NCBI GenBank assembly: GCA_937127125.1
Contig: CAKZLO010000035.1
Coordinates: 268,943-332,942 of the forward strand
Length of the DNA: 64,000 bases
Origin: an uncultured Ardenticatenia bacterium
Lineage (GTDB): Bacteria > Chloroflexota > Anaerolineae > 4572-78 > NAK82
Reading direction: 5' to 3'
The notes beneath the pieces are model-generated. The model had not been told where the DNA came from. It did no database searches and saw only the letters and a program-made list of their open reading frames with translations. The position numbers were made by a program, and so were the translations under genes. Shown piece by piece: positions 9,338-17,290 of the stretch (positions are counted from its first letter, which is position 1; each line of letters begins with the position of its first letter).

Positions 9338-11833
9338 ATGGATCAGGTCAGTTTGCGAGAATATCGTGAGTGGGCAGCCACGCTTATCGAAAGTGGCCAG
9401 CCGCAAGCTGCTCTGCGTCTCGCTCGGCACATTCTGCAGCACTTCCCCCTGTCTCTGCGTGACCACTGCCTGTTGGGCCACGCGTTGTTGGGTCTTGGGC
9501 GCACCCATGAGGCAGCCGAGCAGTTCCACCGGGTGCTTGCTGCTGACCCTGAAAACGTGGAAGCGCGTCTTGGTCTGGCTACAGTATACGAACGCACAGG
9601 GGATCGGCAACGCGCCCGCGATCAATTACAATACGCCTTCGATCTCTTCCCGGGCGACAGTTCCTTGCGCGCGCGCTTGAACACACTTGCCGAAGCGCTC
9701 TCCTCACCTGAGGCAGCCGCTCCGGTTGGCCTCAGCCGCGCGGCGCTGGCTCGCATCTATGCCCGCAATGGGCTGCGTGCCAAGGCGATCCAGGAATTGC
9801 GCGCAGTGCTGATGCAGCAGCCTCAGCGTCAAGATGTGCGCCTGGCTCTGGCAGAAGCTTTGTGGCAAGAAGGCCATCTAGTGGAAGCGATCGAGGAAAG
9901 CGAGCGTGTCCTACAAGCGCTTCCGGAAGCGCTGAAAGCAAGTCTGATCATCGCGGCGGTCTGGTCGGAAAGCTCCCAGCCTGAAAGAGCTCAACCTTAC
10001 TTGGCACGTGCGCGCGCGCTCGATCCGGAGAACGAGCTGGCATGCGCTTTGTTCGGCACGCGTTCTCCCCTGCCGTCTGTCAACCCTATGCTGGACAGGT
10101 TAAAGGATGAGGCAGGCATACTTCCCCGCGCTGCAGTGTCCGCCCCCGCCAGCGTTGCCAGGCAGGCTATGGATCATTTAGTCGGAGTGTCTGAAGAAAA
10201 GGAGGCAACACCCATGAGCGAGCAGTCTCCATCGGAGGAAGCGTTCGAGATACCCGATTGGCTGAGAGGGCTTGGCGACGAACTGCTATCCAGGGAAGAA
10301 GAAAAGGGGAAGGAGACATCCGAAGCGGCTGAAACGACTGCGACACCCGCGGAACCTGCCAGTGAGCCGCAGCTGCCCGAGTGGCTGCAGGCGTTGATTG
10401 CGCGCGCTGAGGCAGGTGGAGCAGGAGCGGCAGCCGCCTCTGAAACTACCGAGGAGCTACCCGCATGGTTGGCGGAGACCCCTGCCGAAGAGACGAGCGC
10501 TGCAGCTCCTTCGGGCGAGCCCCAGCTCCCCGACACAGAGGAACTGGCCTGGCTGAGCGAGGCGGCACAGATGCCCGAGGAGTCGCCTCCCCCAGACACA
10601 GAAGTGGAGCTGCCCGAGTGGCTGCGCGAGATCCAACGTGGCAGAACGCCCCAATTCGCCGAGAAGGCAGAGCAAGAGGCGGAAGGCGACCTCACCTCGC
10701 TCCCCGAGTGGCTGCGCGAGGATGCCATGGCTGCTAGGGTGGCGCCAGTACAGACAGACGAACTGCCCGACTGGTTGCGCGGGGAACCGACTGCCGCCGA
10801 GACAGCACCACCCACCGCTGAGGAAACACCCGAGTGGCTGCGCGAGGATGCCATGGCTGCTAGGGTAGCGCCAGTGCAGACAGATGAACTGCCCGACTGG
10901 TTGCGCGGGGAACCGACTGCCGCCGAGACAGTACCACCCACTGCTGAGGAAACACCCGAGCAGCTGCGCGAAGCAGCTGAGCCCACCGTCTCCTTGGAAG
11001 CGCACCCTGCTCCACCAGCCGCGGAGTCGGTCTGGCTAACCGAAGAAAGCGCAGAAGTTGCGTTGCCCGCCGCACCCGCTGAAGTGCCTGCAGCAGCAGC
11101 GATGCCTTCTGAGGAAGAGGCGCTCCTCCCGGAGTGGTTGCGTGAGCTGCGCGCCGCTGCGCCGGAGCAGCCAGAAGAAACACCCACAGAGCCCGAAGGA
11201 GAGGCGCCGTTGCCAGACTGGCTGTATCGACTGCGCGCCGGCCTCGCGGAAGAAGCACCCCCGCTGGGCACTCGCGAGCTGGAAGCCGACTTGGCCAAGC
11301 TGTCAGTCATCCCACCTGCCGAGACCGAAGAGACACCCCCTACCCAACCAGAGGTCACGCCTGAGCCAACGCCGACCGCCGAAGTGGCAGAGGAAACACT
11401 CCCTGAAGTGGCGCCAGAAGCACCTGTCGAAGTGGCAGAGGCCGCAGCGCCGATGGAAGAAACAGCGCCCGAAGCAGTGCCCACCGCCGCGGTGGCAGCA
11501 GAGGCCCCTGTCGAAATGATGGAGACGGCACCTGCCGCCGAGGTAGCCGTTGCAATACCCGAAACGCCTTCCGAACGTTTGGCTATGGCGCGCAAGGCGG
11601 TGGTGGCCGGCCAGTGGTCTCAGGCGCTGGAGCTGTACGCCTCGCTCGTTGCTTCATCCGAGCTGCTCGGCAGCGTCATCAGCGACCTGGAAGAGGGCAT
11701 CCGACGTCATCCGGATGACTACCAGGGGTATCAGCTGGTTGGGGATGCTTATATGAAAGAAGGGCGCCTGGCTGAAGCACTGCGTGCCTATCGTATGGCG
11801 CTGAACAAGCTGCACCAGCAATATGCCGCGTGA
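9338..11833 (+). CDS. TPR-repeat protein with long acidic low-complexity linker carrying repeated [LIT]P[DE]WL motifs
   Basis: N-terminal and C-terminal TPR helices (LLGHALLGLGRTHEAAEQFHRVLAADPENVEARLGLA; YQLVGDAYMKEGRLAEALRAYRMAL); linker rich in A/E/P/T. Confidence 0.9.
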   Translation: MDQVSLREYREWAATLIESGQPQAALRLARHILQHFPLSLRDHCLLGHALLGLGRTHEAAEQFHRVLAADPENVEARLGLATVYERTGDRQRARDQLQYAFDLFPGDSSLRARLNTLAEALSSPEAAAPVGLSRAALARIYARNGLRAKAIQELRAVLMQQPQRQDVRLALAEALWQEGHLVEAIEESERVLQALPEALKASLIIAAVWSESSQPERAQPYLARARALDPENELACALFGTRSPLPSVNPMLDRLKDEAGILPRAAVSAPASVARQAMDHLVGVSEEKEATPMSEQSPSEEAFEIPDWLRGLGDELLSREEEKGKETSEAAETTATPAEPASEPQLPEWLQALIARAEAGGAGAAAASETTEELPAWLAETPAEETSAAAPSGEPQLPDTEELAWLSEAAQMPEESPPPDTEVELPEWLREIQRGRTPQFAEKAEQEAEGDLTSLPEWLREDAMAARVAPVQTDELPDWLRGEPTAAETAPPTAEETPEWLREDAMAARVAPVQTDELPDWLRGEPTAAETVPPTAEETPEQLREAAEPTVSLEAHPAPPAAESVWLTEESAEVALPAAPAEVPAAAAMPSEEEALLPEWLRELRAAAPEQPEETPTEPEGEAPLPDWLYRLRAGLAEEAPPLGTRELEADLAKLSVIPPAETEETPPTQPEVTPEPTPTAEVAEETLPEVAPEAPVEVAEAAAPMEETAPEAVPTAAVAAEAPVEMMETAPAAEVAVAIPETPSERLAMARKAVVAGQWSQALELYASLVASSELLGSVISDLEEGIRRHPDDYQGYQLVGDAYMKEGRLAEALRAYRMALNKLHQQYAA
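10706..10957 (+). repeat. Two tandem copies of a 126-bp (42-aa) unit inside the TPR gene
   Basis: EWLREDAMAARVAPVQTDELPDWLRGEPTAAET[AV]PPTAEETP repeated almost identically; GATGCCATGG at 10721 and 10847. Confidence 0.9.
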
Positions 11834-11956
11834 GTTCTCCTTTTGACAGAGGTGCCTGGGGACAGATCACCGGAATAGCAGCGCAAGCCAGTCACATAGG
11901 ATGCGGATGCGCCTCGCGATCGGGGTCCTGCCGCAGCCTCGGCATGCCGCGTTCGG

Positions 11957-12673
11957 TTATCCCTTGAGTGCCATCGTCTGTGCAGCTATATGAGAACGGT
12001 AGCGGCAGCGATCTTTGACGGTGCAAAACTCGCAGTTTGAAGCGTTCTCCACCCCTACCGGCTGAGGGCCGCAACCCACTGCCAGCGAAAGCGACCAGAT
12101 GGGTTGCATCATAAAGTCGCTCAGGCTCACCCCGATCTGGGAGGTGTCCAGCAGAGAGAAGATCACTGCCTGGTCAGTGACAGGCCATAGGGATTCACCC
12201 GGAGATAGCGGCGCACTCACATGCAGCCCCTCGGCCTGCAACGTGTGTGACAGATACTGACATAGCTCCTGTCGCAGCAGTCCTACTGCCCACGTGCTCA
12301 TCTCATGTATCATCATCGCCTTGAACCACTGTTCCGCGCGGCGAGCTGCTACGATCAGATAATCCGGTTGCGCCCCAATGGTGCACACAGCCGGCACAAA
12401 CTCTGTGGCACCTGCCATTACGCGTGCTACTGGCCCGCCGCCGACGCGCGTGCCGTCGGCCAGCACGAGCTTATCGTGCTGGATTCCGCGAATGGGGAAG
12501 CGATCCCAACAAGCTCGCGGCTCAAGTGCCTGGCGCACTTCCTCCAGAGCCTGGTGAAAGGCGGCTTTCAGAGGAGAGCTCTCAAGCAGGCGTATGAACG
12601 AGTCGGGCTGGGTGCTCAGGAACTGTGCTTCGTCCAGTGTGATAGCCCAATCGGTCTTAATCTCCAGCGACAT
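11957..12673 (-). CDS. MetH reactivation (activation) domain-like protein with C-terminal Cys cluster
   Basis: WDRFPIRGIQHDKLVLADGTRVGGGPVARVMAGATEFVPAVCTIG pattern of vitamin B12-dependent methionine synthase activation-like proteins; C-terminus NCEFCTVKDRCRY. Confidence 0.65.
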   Translation of the reverse strand: MSLEIKTDWAITLDEAQFLSTQPDSFIRLLESSPLKAAFHQALEEVRQALEPRACWDRFPIRGIQHDKLVLADGTRVGGGPVARVMAGATEFVPAVCTIGAQPDYLIVAARRAEQWFKAMMIHEMSTWAVGLLRQELCQYLSHTLQAEGLHVSAPLSPGESLWPVTDQAVIFSLLDTSQIGVSLSDFMMQPIWSLSLAVGCGPQPVGVENASNCEFCTVKDRCRYRSHIAAQTMALKG

Positions 12674-12720
12674 GTCTTTCGAGTACGCGGACAAGATATT
12701 AAGATGATTGGAATACTTAT

Positions 12721-12749
12721 ATTATACCAAGTCTTGCTGATGTTAGCAA
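12721..12749 (-). promoter_or_regulatory. Sigma70-type promoter for 11957-12673
   Basis: On minus strand TTGCTA - 17 bp - TATAAT. Confidence 0.65.
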
Positions 12750-12855
12750 GATCCTTTGTCATGAGAATGTCCAGAAAAAGACCCAGTCTCCCGCGCGATC
12801 TTTGGCCAGCCGATGGATTGATACGGTGGATACCGTGGGCGCCTTTAGCCCTTCC

Positions 12856-12884
12856 TTGCACCCGCTATCAGGCTGGGGTAGAAT
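12856..12884 (+). promoter_or_regulatory. Sigma70-type promoter for the S49 protease operon
   Basis: TTGCAC - 17 bp - TAGAAT, 45 bp upstream of ATG 12930. Confidence 0.6.
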
Positions 12885-12929
12885 GCACGTAGAGCGTCCT
12901 GTTATGGGATGCGAAGGAGATGATGGTCT

Positions 12930-13841
12930 ATGCACTCAAGACTACGGCGCACTGCAGCCGAAATCGCCTTTCTGGTTATCTGCCTGGCGGTTGGAGTAGT
13001 GCTGAGCGAGCGCTTTGCGCCACGGCCCATTATCGGGACGATGCGATTCGAAGGGTTGATTGTGCCCCCGAGCGCGCAGCAGATGTGGAACATTATGGAA
13101 GCGGCGCGCCGCGACCCACGTGTGGCCGGCGTGGTCATTGAGCTCAGTTCCTTCGGTGGTGATGCCAGCAGCAGCGAAAAGCTCTACTACGCCATAGAGC
13201 GGTTACGCCAGGAGAAACCGGTGGTGATCGTCATCGACGGTGAGGCGACCAGCGGTGGCTATTACATGGCCATTGCTGCCAGCAAGATCTATGCACCTGC
13301 TGCCGCCGCCGTGGGAAACATCGGCGTCTGGATGTCACGCCCGGCCGACCCCACAATTGTGCCCGAAGTCCTGAGCACGGGCCCATACAAATTAGGCGGT
13401 GGGAGTCGCTTCGACAATATTCGCCAGCTGGAGATGGTGAAGGACGCCTTCGTCAACACTGTGCTCCATGAACGCATACGGTCGTCATACAACCCCATCC
13501 GCGTTGATGCTCGTGTCCTAGGAGAAGGGCACATTTACCTAGGCAACGAAGCGTTGGCATTAGGTCTGGTGGATGCGTTAGGCGGGCTGAGCGACGCCAT
13601 CCCTGATGCTGCTGCGCTGGCCGGCGTGGAAAAGTATGAGGTGCGTGACCTGACCGAGTATCTGGGCTTGCCCTTCCAGCCTGTCGATCCCTTCCAGATG
13701 CTTGCCACGCTGCGCGACACACTGCCCGGCGAGGTCTTGTTGGTGGACACGCGCTTCATCGCGCTCGCCAATTCCCCACTCGAGGTGCCATCGGGCGGAA
13801 TCGCTGATGACAGAGCGTTCACAGGAGAAAGACATCCATGA
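12930..13841 (+). CDS. S49 family serine protease (signal peptide peptidase SppA-like)
   Basis: N-terminal TM; ELSSFGGDASSSEKLYYAI, EATSGGYYMAIAASKIYAPAAAAVGNIGV with SGGYY Ser motif, STGPYK Lys region. Confidence 0.9.
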   Translation: MHSRLRRTAAEIAFLVICLAVGVVLSERFAPRPIIGTMRFEGLIVPPSAQQMWNIMEAARRDPRVAGVVIELSSFGGDASSSEKLYYAIERLRQEKPVVIVIDGEATSGGYYMAIAASKIYAPAAAAVGNIGVWMSRPADPTIVPEVLSTGPYKLGGGSRFDNIRQLEMVKDAFVNTVLHERIRSSYNPIRVDARVLGEGHIYLGNEALALGLVDALGGLSDAIPDAAALAGVEKYEVRDLTEYLGLPFQPVDPFQMLATLRDTLPGEVLLVDTRFIALANSPLEVPSGGIADDRAFTGERHP

Positions 13842-16285
13842 GTAGCGTGCGCCGCTCATTCATCATTATCTTGCTAGGCATTCTGTTAATTGCGCTGCCG
13901 TTCGTCGTGCGCATTGCCCTGGTGGAATGGCGCACAAGTCCCTACCGACCCACCGAAGCCGGGCGCGCCGATCTGGCAGCAACACCTGAACCAACACCCA
14001 CTGCAGTCCCCGCGCCGCAGGAGCCTGTCGCAATAGCCTCTTATTTGCGCCGCGGTCCGGTGGTGGTCGATCTAGCTCACTTCAACATGGTGAGCCCGAG
14101 CCAGTTTCAGGCTCTCTCCGCGCAACTGGCGGCGCGTGGCATCGCCTTGCGTTTCTGGATCAATCCCACACCCGCCGCGAGTGTCGATAGAACCAACCTA
14201 GCCGGCTTGCCCGATCAGTCGGGCGACCTGACGACTCAGCTGCAGGATGCCAGCGCATTGGTGGTGGTCAGCCCCCTGTTCCTGTGGAAGGAGGCGGAGA
14301 TTGCTGTGGTGGAGCGCTTCGTCGCCGACGGTGGGCGTCTGCTCTTGATCAGTGACCCCGACATGCCCGAGGTGCCCGATCGCTTCTTGCGCGATCTCAA
14401 CCGACTGGCGGAGCGCTTTGGAGTCGTCTTCAACGATGACTATCTCTACGATCTGGTGCGCAACGATCGCAACTTCACCCATGTATACCAAGAGCAGTTT
14501 CTAGATCGCGCGGCAAGGCTGCGCGGCAAGACGATCGTTTTCTATGGGGTACGCAGCCTGAGTGGGCCGATCATCAGCCAGGTGCGCACAGGGGAAACGG
14601 CGCAAAGCAGCCTGCGCAGCGGGCTCAGCGGTTTTACCACGGTGGCCATTGCTGGGCTGATGGCCAATCGCAGCGCAGGCCGCGTGCTGGCCATGGGTGA
14701 CTTCGACGTCCTGACCGAGCCATATGTCAGTCGCCACGACAATCGGCTGATGCTGGAGTTCGTGGCAGATTTCCTGGCAGCGGCGCAACGCGATCAGACG
14801 CTGGCCGATTTTCCGGCTTACCTGGGCGCGCGGGTGGGGCTGACTTTCAGCAGTGATCTGCCACTTGATGCGCCGTTCCTGACCCAGGTAAGCCAGCTGC
14901 AACAGCTCTTGCAGACCAGTGGGCGCACGTTGGAGTTCCTCAGTCCGCGCAATGTGGTGCTGACCGCAACCATAACGTTTAGCGCGGCGGCGACGCCAGC
15001 GTTTGCCTCTGCCGGTGCGGCGCCGCTGGCACTCCCACCACTGAACGATCTGATCTATGTGGCATCCTACGAAGCGGCGGAGCGCGAGACCACCTTGCTC
15101 GGCGATGCTGGCGTTCGTCTGGCCGAGATCACCCCGACTCCCACCCCGACTGTGCCAGCTCCCACCACGCCGACCCCTACCGCAACCGCGACGTCCGCGC
15201 TTCTCGGTGTCGGTGCCCTATCGTCGTCAACAACCCAACCGACCATTGGCCCAGAGCGGGAGACACCTTCGCCCACTCCCACCCCAGAGGCAACGCCAAC
15301 ACCCACTCCCTCGCCGCAAGCTACCCGGGTGCTGGAGACCTCTTTCAGCCCGCTGCTCTTGGCTGATGAGAGCATCCTGATCATACGCCGAGGGTTGCCG
15401 GATGGCAGGCAGGTGACCGCTGTGTTGGGCAGTGACCTTGCAGCGTTGGACGGTGCACTGGGCCGCCTGGTGACACGAGACTTTTCCAATTGTGTCATCC
15501 GCGCCGATCTCCTGCTTTGTCCCTTCCAAGTCGAAGAGGGCGCTGCCCCTGAGCAGACTGCTCCTGCGTCCCCCACCCCTGAAGCAGCTGCTCCAGAAGC
15601 GGTCGAGACCCCTGCGCCAGATGAGACACCCTCTGCCCCCTTGGGCAGCAAGGGAGATGTACTGGTCGTGGATGATAATCGTACCGCGGCAGCGCAAGAG
15701 GCCAGCGAAGCAGACATCTACGTGCGCACGCTCCAGGAAATGGGGTACACCCCTGTAGTGTGGCGCACGGCCGGTGAAGGCGAGCCAACCGTCCAGGATC
15801 TGGTAGGCTACCGTTGGGTCATCTGGAGCCGGGGGGTCTACCGCGGTGAGCCTGCCAAGACGCAGACTCTGGCTGCGTTGGCGCTTTATCTGGAGCGTGG
15901 GGGGCATCTGACCATCAGCGGGCGCACCCCCATCCTAGGCGGCAGCAGCAGTCGCCCCGCTTCGGTGATTGCAGATGTTGTGTTGACCGATGAGATACCG
16001 CCTTTGGTGGTGGGGTTGTCCAGTTCAACCATCACCCTGCCGCCCGACTTGCCACCGGCTGTTCCGCTGGGTGACCAGTTGGGTGAGGATGCCAAAGTGG
16101 CTATACGCCGCGGCCCCAACAGCGCGGATGCTAACACACCGGTGATGATAGCTTTGGAGAGCGAGGACATACCCGAAGACACCGTACGGCGCGCGATCAT
16201 TCTGGGAATGGCGCTCAACTGGCTGACTGACACAGACGCTGCCCAGCTGGTGCGCAATATGGCAACCTGGATGCTCGGAGGGTGA
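13838..16285 (+). CDS. Membrane-anchored protein with DUF4350/GATase-like domains and TPTP-rich linkers
   Basis: N-terminal TM; LVVVSPLFLWKEAEIAVVERFVADGGRLLLISDPD; second domain KGDVLVVDDNRT...YRWVIWSRGVY...ALYLERGGHLTISG; ATGA overlap with upstream gene. Confidence 0.75.
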   Translation: MSSVRRSFIIILLGILLIALPFVVRIALVEWRTSPYRPTEAGRADLAATPEPTPTAVPAPQEPVAIASYLRRGPVVVDLAHFNMVSPSQFQALSAQLAARGIALRFWINPTPAASVDRTNLAGLPDQSGDLTTQLQDASALVVVSPLFLWKEAEIAVVERFVADGGRLLLISDPDMPEVPDRFLRDLNRLAERFGVVFNDDYLYDLVRNDRNFTHVYQEQFLDRAARLRGKTIVFYGVRSLSGPIISQVRTGETAQSSLRSGLSGFTTVAIAGLMANRSAGRVLAMGDFDVLTEPYVSRHDNRLMLEFVADFLAAAQRDQTLADFPAYLGARVGLTFSSDLPLDAPFLTQVSQLQQLLQTSGRTLEFLSPRNVVLTATITFSAAATPAFASAGAAPLALPPLNDLIYVASYEAAERETTLLGDAGVRLAEITPTPTPTVPAPTTPTPTATATSALLGVGALSSSTTQPTIGPERETPSPTPTPEATPTPTPSPQATRVLETSFSPLLLADESILIIRRGLPDGRQVTAVLGSDLAALDGALGRLVTRDFSNCVIRADLLLCPFQVEEGAAPEQTAPASPTPEAAAPEAVETPAPDETPSAPLGSKGDVLVVDDNRTAAAQEASEADIYVRTLQEMGYTPVVWRTAGEGEPTVQDLVGYRWVIWSRGVYRGEPAKTQTLAALALYLERGGHLTISGRTPILGGSSSRPASVIADVVLTDEIPPLVVGLSSSTITLPPDLPPAVPLGDQLGEDAKVAIRRGPNSADANTPVMIALESEDIPEDTVRRAIILGMALNWLTDTDAAQLVRNMATWMLGG

Positions 16286-16381
16286 CCGCCTTCACTTGGG
16301 GTGTTGAGAGTTGCCGGAGAGAGCGACAGGGTGCGATGCACTGAACTGGGTAGTTGGGCACTGAAAGGAGACCAAGACTCG

Positions 16382-16672
16382 ATGTCCCAGCCATTCATTC
16401 ACATCCGCACCAATGTGGGCAAGGCATTCCGTTTGAATGGCAGCACTATTGTGCCGATAGCGCGTTCGGTTTACATCCGCTCGCCGTTGTTGTCCGGAGG
16501 GCTGATCTGGAACCGCCCCATCGCTGTGCTGGTACGTCACGCCGACGGCTCGGAGTATACCCTGCCGGTACACGATGTGACGCGACGTCTGCAGCTGTTC
16601 GTGCTGACCGTCGGTGCACTTGGCGCCTTGCTTATATGGCTTATTCAACGTCGCAGACGTTTGCGCGGATGA
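16382..16672 (+). CDS. Small C-terminally anchored membrane protein, unknown function
   Basis: MSQPFIHIRTNVGKAFRLNGSTIVPIARSVYIRSPLL...LFVLTVGALGALLIWLIQRRRRLRG; AAAGGAG upstream of ATG 16382. Confidence 0.7.
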   Translation: MSQPFIHIRTNVGKAFRLNGSTIVPIARSVYIRSPLLSGGLIWNRPIAVLVRHADGSEYTLPVHDVTRRLQLFVLTVGALGALLIWLIQRRRRLRG

Positions 16673-16801
16673 TCTATCCTGGTCAGACTTTCGTCAATTG
16701 CCAATGAAACGGCGAGAGGTGCTTATCTGCTATTGTTCCTCACATCCTTGATAGCCAAGAGGCAGGATGCGAGCAGGTCATTTTCGGGGAGGTGTTACCA
16801 C

Positions 16802-17284
16802 ATGGCCAACAGAAAAACCGAAACAGGACAAGACCGTCTGCCCATGGAGAACATGGATGTGCAGCCGGCTATGGAAACCATCCAGGGAACGTTGAGCCGC
16901 TTTCTGGATACGGCCAATGTCAACCGGGTATATGGCGAGCCGATCCGCGAGGATGAGGTCACCATCATCCCGACCGCCGAAGTTCTTGCCGGGCTGGGGT
17001 TCGGGCTGGGCTTTGGCGCCGGCAGCGCGCCGGCCGAAGAAGGCAAGGAAGCTGGTGGCGAAGCGCCCGCAACCGGCGGAGGTGGCGGTGGCGGCGGAGG
17101 AGGCAAAACCTTCTCACGACCTGTAGCTGTCGTGGTCGTCTCACGCGGCAGTGTTTACGTTGAGCCAGTGGTGGACATCACTAAGGTTGCCCTGGCCACC
17201 ATCACTGCAGCAGGATTTATGATGGCGACATTGCTGGGCTTTCTCAACCCGCGCCAGATGGTCAAGCAGCTCAAAGGAGAATAG
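16802..17284 (+). CDS. GerW family (sporulation protein YtfJ-like)
   Basis: VYGEPIREDEVTIIPTAEVLAGLGFGLGFGAG...(G)10...FSRPVAVVVVSRGSVYVEPVVD pattern; GGGGAGGTG Shine-Dalgarno. Confidence 0.85.
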   Translation: MANRKTETGQDRLPMENMDVQPAMETIQGTLSRFLDTANVNRVYGEPIREDEVTIIPTAEVLAGLGFGLGFGAGSAPAEEGKEAGGEAPATGGGGGGGGGGKTFSRPVAVVVVSRGSVYVEPVVDITKVALATITAAGFMMATLLGFLNPRQMVKQLKGE

Positions 17285-17290
17285 CCACCG

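Noticed and set aside
10174-11595. 473-aa minus-strand ORF antisense to the TPR gene
   Set aside because: Low-complexity Ser/Gly/Ala translation is the mirror of the Ala/Glu/Pro-rich sense codons in high-GC DNA; no domain-like pattern and no Shine-Dalgarno.
15067-15717. 216-aa minus-strand ORF opposite the DUF4350-like gene
   Set aside because: Arises from the TPTP-rich linker read antisense (VGVGVG runs); not a gene.
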